A program made the position numbers and the translations under genes. A stretch of DNA of 64,000 nucleotides, from positions 45,603 through 109,602 of the forward strand of contig NZ_MASS01000007.1 of NCBI RefSeq assembly GCF_001707885.1. The letters are read 5' to 3'. Below are positions 45,587-53,583 of the stretch, one piece after another (within the stretch, counting starts at the first letter, position 1; every line of letters starts with the position of its first letter). Under the pieces are notes generated by a model that was given only the letters and a program-made list of their open reading frames with translations, was not told the DNA's origin and ran no database searches. Source of the stretch: Desulfosporosinus cupriresistens (GTDB lineage Bacteria; Bacillota; Desulfitobacteriia; Desulfitobacteriales; Desulfitobacteriaceae).

Positions 45587-46831
45587 TTATTGCTTTGCTC
45601 GAAGCTTTTGGATTTCGTCAATAGAGGGCATAATTTCTTCAGGACTGAGAGTGTGAAGATCTGAGGCTGTAATTTTCCCGTCTACCTTAGCTATCACACC
45701 ATAGGTCATGGGAATTGCCACCTGATGGTCTTCTTTGCGTAAAGTCGCTTTGCCTACCGGTGTATCAATAACTAAGCCTTCCATAGCGTCAATGATCTTT
45801 TCCTTATCAGTACTGCCAGCCTTTTCAATCGCTTGACCTAGGAATTCTCCTCCCATGTATCCATACAAGGCAAACGCAGCGGGTTCACGATTATATTCCT
45901 TTTTAAAAGCTGCGACAAACGCCTTATTTTCAGCTGTATCTGGATAATTTGATAAATATGGATTTGTACCAAGAACATTTTCAGGCGCTTGATCACCCAA
46001 AGGCCTTAGGGTCGCAGGGTCATAGCTGGTATGTGCCCATACTGGAATTTCTTGGGGAAGTCCAGTTGCTTTGAGTGCTTTCATAAAGGCTACCATATCA
46101 GCTCCTCCAGTGCCAACTACAAGCACATCAGGTTTAGCACTGCGAATAGCGTTGATATATGGCGTGAAATCTGTTTCTCCAACACGCCACCAAGTTTCTC
46201 CCATTTTGTTAACGTCAGGTTCAAGTGCGGTTAAATTAGACCAAAGGTTAGAAATTACAGAATGACCATATTCATAATCACTGCCAGCTAACCAGACTTT
46301 TTTATAAGGCGTCTTGGAAAGTTGGACCGCGCCTGCTTTGCCGATAATTGCGGTATTGGGCAAAGTGCTGAATACATAGCGATGGCCTGCTGCACCTGTG
46401 ACTTTGTCACTCATTCCGCCCCAGTCGATAAAGGGTACTTTATTCTCTTTAGCAAATTGTGAAACGGCAAGTGAGGCTGCACTATTCGTAGTTCCTGCTA
46501 GAAAGTCAACGTTTTCTTTCATCACGAGTTCTTTTGCCCAGCTTGTTGATTTGTCCGGCTTGAATTCGTCGTCACGGGTGACAAACTCAATCGTCGGACC
46601 CCCTTTAGCGGCAATTTCTTTTACAGCAAGTTTAAATCCATCTAAGGAGTCTTTAGCATAGACGGCAGCTCCGCCGGTATAAGTATCTACAATTCCAACT
46701 TTAATGGCCTTTTTGTCAGTCGTAGTGGTTGAACTATTTCCACACCCAGTAACTAATAATGCAATAATCAGGAGCATTGACCCTATCTTAACTAAATTAC
46801 TCGATTTCATTTTGCCTGCCATACTAACCAT
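45587..46831 (-). CDS. livK: Liv-type ABC transporter substrate-binding lipoprotein
   Basis: This 414-residue periplasmic-binding-type (peripla_BP_6) lipoprotein has the signal LLIIALLVTGC and a Ser/Thr linker. The first lobe begins IKVGIVDTYTGGAAVYAKDSLDGFKLAV; further on are FLAGTTNSAASLAVSQFAKENKVPF and GSDYEYGHSVISNLW. It is the receptor of the five-gene importer and first in the operon. The ligand could be branched-chain amino acids or another small acid or amide. GGAGGGG about 6 nt ahead of the first ATG supports the start, although in-frame ATGs follow 9 and 21 nt later. Confidence 0.88.
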   Translation of the reverse strand: MVSMAGKMKSSNLVKIGSMLLIIALLVTGCGNSSTTTTDKKAIKVGIVDTYTGGAAVYAKDSLDGFKLAVKEIAAKGGPTIEFVTRDDEFKPDKSTSWAKELVMKENVDFLAGTTNSAASLAVSQFAKENKVPFIDWGGMSDKVTGAAGHRYVFSTLPNTAIIGKAGAVQLSKTPYKKVWLAGSDYEYGHSVISNLWSNLTALEPDVNKMGETWWRVGETDFTPYINAIRSAKPDVLVVGTGGADMVAFMKALKATGLPQEIPVWAHTSYDPATLRPLGDQAPENVLGTNPYLSNYPDTAENKAFVAAFKKEYNREPAAFALYGYMGGEFLGQAIEKAGSTDKEKIIDAMEGLVIDTPVGKATLRKEDHQVAIPMTYGVIAKVDGKITASDLHTLSPEEIMPSIDEIQKLRAKQ

Positions 46832-47193
46832 TCTATCCCCTCCATAATGTTTTAGAAAACCCCATTTAGAGATATTTCCTTTTCTGAGTTGGCTCTAGGG
46901 CTAGTTTTTTCCGTTCTACCATACTTCCTTTCCCTTATAAATTCCTTTGAGTGCTCCTGCTAAATAAGTGTGATGTAAAGCACATCATATACTAAAGGAT
47001 ATTCTAAAATTATAACAGGTGTATTTAGGACAGACAATACTTATTTTGTCGTGTATTAAAACACTATCGTCTATATGATCGCATCTAGGCGAAATTATTC
47101 GTATAATGGAGCTGAGGAAAATAGCCTATTTGTTTTGATACGGAAAATAGAGGCTGCACTGATGCAGCCTCTATTTTCCTTAGGATTGATAGT
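46832..47193. other. Upstream region of livK with a weak palindrome
   Basis: This region contains the livK promoter area and, at 46971-46987, the inverted repeat TGATGT-AAAGC-ACATCA, which could be an operator. The terminator for the symporter gene is at 47142. No other feature was recognised. Confidence 0.4.
47142..47179 (-). terminator. Terminator after the second ActP-like gene
   Basis: A 17-bp perfect stem (47142-47158 with 47163-47179, loop CTGA) contains AGAGGCTGCA/TGCAGCCTCT with AAAA/TTTT ends, so it can act on both strands. It lies 15 nt beyond the stop. Confidence 0.85.
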
Positions 47194-49140
47194 TTAAGTT
47201 ACAATCCGTGAAACCGATTTGATATCACTGCTCTTTTGAGTGAACAAGGAGACAACAATTAGGGTGATAAAGCTTAAGGGGACACCTACAAGCGCTGGGT
47301 TACTAAAGGCAAAGGGAGCTACAACACCAACAAGGTGGTAGACATTGCTGTATGTGTCCTGGGAAAATAAAATTATTCCTAAAGAAGTTATCAGTCCTAC
47401 GATTATTGACCCGATCACTCCTGCTGCAGTTGTTTTTTTCCAGAAAAGTATCATAATAATCGAGGGGAAATTAGCGCAAGCTGCAACAGCGAATGCCCAT
47501 CCTACAAGAGCAGCGACATTCATATTTTTGAAGAGAATTCCCAAAACCATGGCTATACAGCCTACGACTATTGCGGTGATTTTCCCGGCAAAAACTTTTT
47601 TCTTGTCGGTCAATTTCAGATTGAAGAACTTATCCATCAGATCATGGGCAATAGCCCCAGAAGCTGCGACAATTAGACCGCTGACTGTGCCAAGTACGGT
47701 AGAAAATGCGATGGCTGAGATCATGGCGAAAATCGCGATGCCAATAGACTTTGACAATAACGGAGCTGCCATATTTTCATTAGTAAGATCAAGAACTCCA
47801 CCAGTCATGGCTCCCAAACCCATGTAGAGGGTAAGAATATAGAATAAGGCTATAGCTGCGATAGCAACAAGGGTAGATTTCCTGGCAGACGAAGGACTCG
47901 GAACAGTATAATAACGAATAAGAATATGAGGCAAGGACACTGTACCTAAAAACAACGCCAGCATTAAGGATACAAAATTAAACCTATCAGCTGATGTTGC
48001 ACCTTTGGCAGGATCAACTTTGAACTTAAGACCAGGACTTAAGATATCCTTACCAGACATAGGAATCTGATAATAAACTGTTATTAGATTGGTCTCATCT
48101 GTAATTGTTTCATGATCCCAACGCACGACTACGCCATTACTAATCTTCGTTGCTAAGGAGAAAGGATTCAAAGAACCCGTTGTTATCGCAGTGTCTTTAG
48201 TAGCTTTTTGCCCGTCAATCTCACTCATTGTACCAACCTGAAAAAACTTGTTATTTGCTTTTGGTTCTCCATTGTAAAGCGTGGATCCATTCTCAAGCTG
48301 AGTGATTATTTCTGTTTCTTCCAATATATTCTGAGGTGTATTTAGGGTCCATAGGCTCTCAACATTATCTTTGGAGAGCTTTACATAACTCTTGGCCTTA
48401 GATTTAATGATCTTTAATACTTTATAGGAAGGATCATCAATTGTCACCATTGTATCACTTATGCTGGTGACTTTTAATTCTTTAAGATTATGATTGGCGA
48501 TGTCCGCTTTATCCGGCGAAGTTGACAGCCCGCGTGAAAACACTAGGAATACCAAGATTAACGAAAATATAATTAACAAAGCTCCTTTGAAGAATTGGAC
48601 GTAGGTGGTTGATGCCATACCTGCAGTTGCCACTATCGCAATAACAATAAATCCAACGATTACAACCCCTGCTTCATGAGGTAACCCGAGCAAAGGAGTT
48701 ACCAATGTTCCCGCACCAACCATTTGAGGTATTAAATAAACCAAGGAAACCAAAAGGGTGCTAACTGCCCCCATAAGCCTTATTCCTTTAGAATTAAATT
48801 TGCGATCAAGCGCATCGGTAAAGGTATATCTCCCAAGTTGATTCATAGGTTCCGCTACAATAAACAATGCTACCATCCAACCCGCGAGAAAACCAATGGC
48901 ATATAAAAACCCATCAAATCCATAAGTAGCTATCATTCCGCAGATGCCAAGAAAAGATGCAGCAGAGAGATAATCGCCAGCAAAGGCAATTCCGTTGATT
49001 GACCAGTGAATTGATCTACCGGCGGCATAGTAATCGCTTGCTGACCTTGTTTTGCGAGCAAAATGAAAGGATATGGAGAGAACGGAGATAATAAAACAAA
49101 TAAGAATGGCGATAGCCCCTGGCGAAGCAGAATAATTCAT
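47194..49140 (-). CDS. Sodium:solute symporter, cation/acetate symporter (ActP-like), copy 2
   Basis: This 648-residue SSS-family transporter has about 13 membrane helices. It includes YYAAGRSIHWSINGIAFAGDYLSAASFLGICGMIA, FTDALDRKFNSKGIRLMGA, GAGTLVTPLLGLP and the Na+-site helix AMISAIAFSTVLGTVSGLIVAASGAIAHDLMDKFF, as in ActP. It is about 100 residues longer than E. coli ActP owing to a soluble segment (about 210-385) with SPDKADIANHNLKELKVTS and YVKLSKDNVESLWTLN. It is nearly collinear with the copy at 49335, so it is a tandem duplicate. AAAGGAGG lies just upstream. The substrate is probably acetate or another short acid. Confidence 0.9.
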   Translation of the reverse strand: MNYSASPGAIAILICFIISVLSISFHFARKTRSASDYYAAGRSIHWSINGIAFAGDYLSAASFLGICGMIATYGFDGFLYAIGFLAGWMVALFIVAEPMNQLGRYTFTDALDRKFNSKGIRLMGAVSTLLVSLVYLIPQMVGAGTLVTPLLGLPHEAGVVIVGFIVIAIVATAGMASTTYVQFFKGALLIIFSLILVFLVFSRGLSTSPDKADIANHNLKELKVTSISDTMVTIDDPSYKVLKIIKSKAKSYVKLSKDNVESLWTLNTPQNILEETEIITQLENGSTLYNGEPKANNKFFQVGTMSEIDGQKATKDTAITTGSLNPFSLATKISNGVVVRWDHETITDETNLITVYYQIPMSGKDILSPGLKFKVDPAKGATSADRFNFVSLMLALFLGTVSLPHILIRYYTVPSPSSARKSTLVAIAAIALFYILTLYMGLGAMTGGVLDLTNENMAAPLLSKSIGIAIFAMISAIAFSTVLGTVSGLIVAASGAIAHDLMDKFFNLKLTDKKKVFAGKITAIVVGCIAMVLGILFKNMNVAALVGWAFAVAACANFPSIIMILFWKKTTAAGVIGSIIVGLITSLGIILFSQDTYSNVYHLVGVVAPFAFSNPALVGVPLSFITLIVVSLFTQKSSDIKSVSRIVT

Positions 49141-49164
49141 CCCTTATAACCTCCTTTCAAATTA

Positions 49165-49240
49165 TCGAGAATATCAATTAACTTAACCACTAACCACGAT
49201 AATTTTTCTGCGCTTGTACAAATATGATTATAATAATGCC
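49165..49240 (-). pseudogene. Relic of a second DUF485 gene upstream of the second ActP-like gene
   Basis: The spacer between the two symporter genes aligns with the 3' end of the DUF485 gene and its spacer (51289-51390). Shared blocks include AATTTTTC-GCG, GTACAAAT-TGAT, AATATCA and TTCAA-TTATC (plus strand), with small deletions that destroy the frame. This shows that the duplicated unit was DUF485-symporter and that the second DUF485 copy has decayed to a fragment of about 75 nt. Confidence 0.7.
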
Positions 49241-49241
49241 T

Positions 49242-49275
49242 AGAGAGAGGCCGCATTAATGCAACCTCTCTCTTC
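49242..49275 (-). terminator. Hairpin between the tandem symporter genes
   Basis: AGAGAGAGG and CCTCTCTCT pair around an imperfect GCAT/ATGC region and are flanked by TTCCTT. It resembles the terminator at 47142 in position and AG/CT-rich stem. It would end or attenuate transcription after copy 1. Confidence 0.65.
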
Positions 49276-49334
49276 CTTAGTATTGGCTCATATAGAGAAG
49301 TGAGCCAACTTGACCGTGTAATAATTAAGCAGAG

Positions 49335-51284
49335 TTAAGATCCAATCTGCGAAACCGCCTTAAGATTAGTACTACTCTTTTGGGTGAACAAGGAGATAAT
49401 AACAAGGGTAATAAAGCTCAACGGAACACCGACAAGTGCTGGATTACTAAAGGAAAAAGGAGCAGTTGCACCTATTAGTTGATAAACATTACTGTATGTG
49501 TCCTGGGAAAACAAAATTATTCCTAAAGAAGTTATCAATCCTACTAAGATTGACCCAATCACTCCTGCTGCAGTGGTTTTTTTCCAGAATAGGATCATAA
49601 TAATCGAGGGGAAGTTAGCGCAAGCTGCAACAGCAAATGCCCATCCTACAAGAACAGTGACATTCATTTTTTTGAAGAGAATTCCTAATGCCATGGCGAT
49701 ACAGCCTACAATTATTGCGGTCATTTTCCCGGCAAAAACCTTTTTCTTGTCGGTCAACTTCATATTGAAGAACCTATCCATAAGATCATGAGCAATAGCC
49801 CCAGAAGCTGCGACAATTAGACCGCTGACCGTGCCAAGTACGGTGGAAAACGCAATAGCAGAAATCATGGCGAAAATTGCGACACCAATAGATTTTGCCA
49901 ATAACGGTGCTGCCATATTGTCATTGGTAAGATCAAGAACCCCACCAGTCATGGCCCCTAAACCCATGTATAAAGTAAGAATATAAAAGATAGCCATGGC
50001 CGTGATGGCAACGAGGGTAGATTTTCTAGCAGCCGAAGGACTTGGAACAGTATAATATCGAATCAAAACATGCGGCAAGGATGCTGTACCTAAAAACAAC
50101 GCAAGCATTAGCGAGACAAAATCAAACCTGTTAGTTGCCGTTGCGCCTTTGGCAGGATCAACTTTGTACTTAAGACCAGGACTCAAGATATCCTTACCAG
50201 ACGTGGGATTTTGATAATAAACTGTTACTAGATTGTCCCCATCCTTAATTATTTCGTGACCCCAACGAGTTACTGTGCTGTTACTGATTTTAGCGATTAA
50301 GGAGAAAGGATTTAAAGAACCTGTTGATACAGCAGTGTTTCCAGTAGGTTTTTGACCGTCAATCTGACTTAATGTACCAACCTGAAAAAACTTGTTACTT
50401 TCTTTTGGCTCTCCATTGTAGAGAGTGGATCCATTAGCAAGCTTAGTGATTGTTTCTGTTTCTTCTAAGATATTCTTGGGTGCATTGAGAGTCCACATGC
50501 TCTCAATATTATCCTTGGAGAGCTTTACGTAACTCTTAGTCTTAGTCTTAATTAAACTCATTACTTTATAGGAAGGATCCTCGATTTTTACAGTAGTATC
50601 ACTTATACTGCTGACCTTTAAGACTATAAGATTGTGATAGGCGGTGTCTGTTTTATCCGGTGAAGTTGACAGCCCGCGTGAAAGCACTAGGAATGTTAAA
50701 ATTAACGAAAAGGTAATCAACAAAGCTCCTTTGAAGAATTGGACATAAGTGGTTGAAGCCATACCTGCAGTTGCCACGATGGCAATAACGATAATTCCAA
50801 CCATTATCACACCTGCTTCGAAAGGCAAGCCGAGTAAAGGAGTTACCAGTGATCCCGCACCAACCATTTGAGGGATCAAATAAAACATTGAAACCAAGAG
50901 TGTGCTACATGCCCCCAAAAGCTTGATTCCTCTAGAATTAAATTTGCTATCAAGTGCATCAGTAAAGGTGTATTTTCCGAGCCGTTTCATAGGCTCTGCT
51001 ACAATAAACAAGGCCACAATCCAACCTGCGAGATAACCAATGGCATATAAGAAACCATCAAAGCCATACGTGGCGATCATACCGCAGATTCCAAGAAACG
51101 ATGCAGCAGAAAGATAATCCCCAGCAAAGGCGATTCCATTTATTGACCAGTGAATTGATCCGCCGGCAGCATAATAATCGGTTGCTGACTTTGTTTTGCG
51201 AGCAAAATAAAAGGATATGAAGAGAACGGATATGACAAAACAAATGAAAATGGCGACAGCCCCTGGTGAAACACTATAATTCAT
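49335..51284 (-). CDS. Sodium:solute symporter, cation/acetate symporter (ActP-like), copy 1
   Basis: This 649-residue SSS transporter is closely similar along its whole length to the 47194 gene. It has YYAAGGSIHWSINGIAFAGDYLSAASFLG, GAGSLVTPLLGLP and the same extra soluble segment (SPDKTDTAYHNLIVLKVSS, YVKLSKDNIESMWTLN). It follows the DUF485 gene by 36 nt with RBS GAAGGGAGG. The DUF485-plus-SSS pair is the arrangement of yjcH-actP in proteobacteria, which supports acetate or short-chain carboxylate uptake driven by Na+ or H+. Confidence 0.9.
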   Translation of the reverse strand: MNYSVSPGAVAIFICFVISVLFISFYFARKTKSATDYYAAGGSIHWSINGIAFAGDYLSAASFLGICGMIATYGFDGFLYAIGYLAGWIVALFIVAEPMKRLGKYTFTDALDSKFNSRGIKLLGACSTLLVSMFYLIPQMVGAGSLVTPLLGLPFEAGVIMVGIIVIAIVATAGMASTTYVQFFKGALLITFSLILTFLVLSRGLSTSPDKTDTAYHNLIVLKVSSISDTTVKIEDPSYKVMSLIKTKTKSYVKLSKDNIESMWTLNAPKNILEETETITKLANGSTLYNGEPKESNKFFQVGTLSQIDGQKPTGNTAVSTGSLNPFSLIAKISNSTVTRWGHEIIKDGDNLVTVYYQNPTSGKDILSPGLKYKVDPAKGATATNRFDFVSLMLALFLGTASLPHVLIRYYTVPSPSAARKSTLVAITAMAIFYILTLYMGLGAMTGGVLDLTNDNMAAPLLAKSIGVAIFAMISAIAFSTVLGTVSGLIVAASGAIAHDLMDRFFNMKLTDKKKVFAGKMTAIIVGCIAMALGILFKKMNVTVLVGWAFAVAACANFPSIIMILFWKKTTAAGVIGSILVGLITSLGIILFSQDTYSNVYQLIGATAPFSFSNPALVGVPLSFITLVIISLFTQKSSTNLKAVSQIGS

Positions 51285-51320
51285 CCTTTATACCTCCCTT
51301 CAATTTATCAAAGAATATCA

Positions 51321-51599
51321 TTATCGTTTACTAACGTCGGTCAATTTTTCGGCGTTGGTACAAATTTGATTGTAGATAATAGCCAGCACAAGTGCTAAAA
51401 CAATGAGCCCAAAACCATACAGAATAGCTACGTTAAAGCTCCCAACACTAATTCGCATAACTTGACTATCCCATACATTGATATAAATAAATCCCGCGTA
51501 AATGACAGTATAGATAATAAACATGACTACTCCTAATCGGGCCTTCTTTTTTTCCAGAGTTTTATTCTCTTTCCATTCGGTTGCTGGTCCATGTGACAT
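51321..51599 (-). CDS. DUF485 membrane protein (YjcH-like), partner of the ActP-like symporter
   Basis: This 92-residue protein has an N-terminal cytoplasmic stretch (TEWKENKTLEKKKARLG) and two helices (residues about 23-46 and 55-80; YTVIYAGFIYINVWD between them), which is the DUF485 layout. E. coli YjcH is encoded just ahead of ActP, as here. Its role is unknown but it co-occurs with SSS acetate transporters. An AAAGGAGG RBS precedes the ATG. Confidence 0.88.
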   Translation of the reverse strand: MSHGPATEWKENKTLEKKKARLGVVMFIIYTVIYAGFIYINVWDSQVMRISVGSFNVAILYGFGLIVLALVLAIIYNQICTNAEKLTDVSKR

Positions 51600-51901
51600 A
51601 TCTTCACCTCCTTTCTAAACTCAATTTCAAGGGTGCAAGGATTATATTTCCCGCTTTTTATGGCGAGAAAGCTATTAAAGTCGTATGGGCCACAACGTTT
51701 CTTGAAACTGATTATCCATATCATATTCTGATAACAATGGAATTGCAACGTATTTTCTAAATATTCAAAATTATTAGAAAATATAACGGACCTTAGATAA
51801 GGACGTGAAAAGCGGAAAAGACTCCCAGGGGAAGTATCATCTATTGAAAAGCGTCTGGAGATAGGATTGGATGATTGAAATGTAAAGTGTCTCTGGAACG
51901 T
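51600..51901. other. Intergenic region between CFA synthase and DUF485 genes
   Basis: This is the upstream region of the DUF485-symporter unit and the downstream region of the CFA synthase gene. No clear hairpin or operator was recognised. Confidence 0.4.
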
Positions 51902-53086
51902 TCACATTGAACTATAAATATAATTGCGGGTCCAAGGAAGGTTATTGAGTGGGCCCTTGCTGAATAATAACTGGTGCAGATCTATGTTGCCACTATTAAA
52001 TGAAGCAGCACAGGAATTAAGATAGAGGCGCCACATCCGGATAAAAGTTTCGTCTTTATTCTCCCGAACTAGCGGGAGGGCCTGTTCAAAGTTTTGAGCC
52101 CAGTGTTCTAAGGTCCGAGTATAATGATTCCTCAGACTTTCGACATCATAGAGAGAAAATCCATCTTTCTCCATATGTTGGATTAGTTCGGGAACAGATG
52201 GAATGTAACCGCCGGGGAAAATATAGGTATTAATCCAAGAGTTTGTTCCGCTACCATCCCTTCCTGTAATACAGTGCAGCAGGGAAATTCCTTGATCATT
52301 AAGTAAATGTTGTACTGTGGAAAAGTATTCTTCTAAGTGCTCTTTTCCAACATGCTCGAGCATTCCTACGCTGACCACCCGATCAAATACTTGATCTCTA
52401 ATTTCACGGTAATCTAGCAAGCGTACATCCACCAGTTCACTTAGGTTTTCACGATCAATTTTAAAGCGTACTCTATCATACTGTTCCTTGCTAAGCGTAA
52501 TACCCAAAGCTTTAACTCGGTATTCCCGCGCAGCTGTTAGGATTAATTCTCCCCAACCACAACCAATATCCAGCAAGCTCTGCCCTTCATGTAAATTGAG
52601 TTTAAGTAGAATATGATCAATTTTGTTTTTTTGCGCTTGAGTTAGGGTATCTTCTGGAGAGCGAAAATACGCACAAGAATAGGTCATTGTTTCATCAAGC
52701 CACAATCTGTAAAAATCATTGCCAATGTCATAATGATATTGAACATTTTCCTTGCTTTTTCTAATTCCATTAGAAGAAATAAACTTGGTCATCTTCAAAT
52801 AAGTGGGGTTTCTGTATAAAAAACTGTCTTTGTTATTAAAAAGGGATTCAACGACATCTCGGACACTTCCCTTAATTTCTAGATTGCCATGCATATAGGC
52901 TTCACCGAAAGCCAAGGAAGGATCCCTGACAATCTCCGCTTTAGGTATGGGCTTCCGCATAATAATATGAAATTGCGCGTCTCCTTCACCATACTGCACT
53001 ACCTCTTCATCCCAGAATTCCACAAGGCAAGGAAGGGAAAATAGGTTCTTAAAAAGGTTTTTATAAAATAGTTTGTCGACATCCAT
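51902..53086 (-). CDS. cfa: Cyclopropane-fatty-acyl-phospholipid synthase
   Basis: This 394-residue SAM-dependent enzyme adds a methylene bridge to unsaturated acyl chains in membrane phospholipids. The C-terminal methyltransferase domain has YHYDIGNDFYRLWLDETMTYSCAYF, the SAM loop LLDIGCGWGELIL, VSVGMLEHVGKEHLEEYF and a late FIRMWRLYLNSCAASF. The N-terminal part (residues 1-110) resembles the lipid-binding region of CFA synthases (GEAYMHGNLEIKG). It stands alone on the minus strand, between the acetate-transporter and CBS-exonuclease genes. Confidence 0.92.
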   Translation of the reverse strand: MDVDKLFYKNLFKNLFSLPCLVEFWDEEVVQYGEGDAQFHIIMRKPIPKAEIVRDPSLAFGEAYMHGNLEIKGSVRDVVESLFNNKDSFLYRNPTYLKMTKFISSNGIRKSKENVQYHYDIGNDFYRLWLDETMTYSCAYFRSPEDTLTQAQKNKIDHILLKLNLHEGQSLLDIGCGWGELILTAAREYRVKALGITLSKEQYDRVRFKIDRENLSELVDVRLLDYREIRDQVFDRVVSVGMLEHVGKEHLEEYFSTVQHLLNDQGISLLHCITGRDGSGTNSWINTYIFPGGYIPSVPELIQHMEKDGFSLYDVESLRNHYTRTLEHWAQNFEQALPLVRENKDETFIRMWRLYLNSCAASFNSGNIDLHQLLFSKGPLNNLPWTRNYIYSSM

Positions 53087-53577
53087 GAAGAATAGCCCAC
53101 CTTTCGTTAATTTAAATTTTTCTTAGCTGGTAAACATAAAAATAATTTTTAAACATAAGAAAATATTAACCGGATGGCTGTACCATTATGGACTAAAGTT
53201 CTACTAAGATATCCAAAAAACCTCCAAATATTCTGACTATTCAAAATTAATTAAATAATAAAAAAATTTAATTAATTTTGAGACACTCACTTCTTCAAGT
53301 GGGTGTTCCTTATTCTACTTCGGTAGACTCCCCCACCGAAGTCTCGATGTTCAGCTTTAGCTGAACGAGTTCACTTTACGAAAGACTTCACTGCAAAAGA
53401 AGTACACTTAAAACAGCCGCCATTAAAGTGAGCTTCTATAATAGTTTTATACGAGATGTATAAAGAATATTCATAACATTTTGACAAAGTAATGGTATAC
53501 TATATAATCACAAACGTAGTTTCTCATGTTATCGAAGAAAAGCTGACCTGTGAACTATAATTAAAATTCGAGGGGGA
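53087..53577. other. 490-bp intergenic region with an IS200/IS605-like hairpin cluster
   Basis: Besides the hairpin cluster at 53241-53366, the remainder is AT-rich upstream sequence of the two divergent genes. A TTGACA at 53481-53486 with TATACT-like and TATAAT-like hexamers near 53496-53507 is a plausible promoter for the downstream CBS gene. Confidence 0.5.
53241..53366 (-). mobile_element. Solo IS200/IS605-like end (hairpin cluster without transposase)
   Basis: Four hairpins stand in a row. A 16-bp AT stem joins 53241-53256 with 53266-53281. ACACTCACTT pairs with AAGTGGGTGT (53283-53306). ACTTCGGT pairs with ACCGAAGT (53317-53342) around a C-run. GTTCAGC pairs with GCTGAAC (53349-53366). 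On the minus strand this order resembles the 3' end of tnpB genes with their guide-RNA scaffold and the right end of IS200/IS605 elements (from memory). No tnpA or tnpB frame is present, so it would be a remnant or a non-autonomous derivative. Confidence 0.45.
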
Positions 53578-53583
53578 ATGGAT

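Noticed and set aside
51533..51748. 71-codon minus-strand frame overlapping the DUF485 gene start
   Set aside because: It overlaps the DUF485 gene in another frame, and the AAAGGAGG of that gene lies within it.
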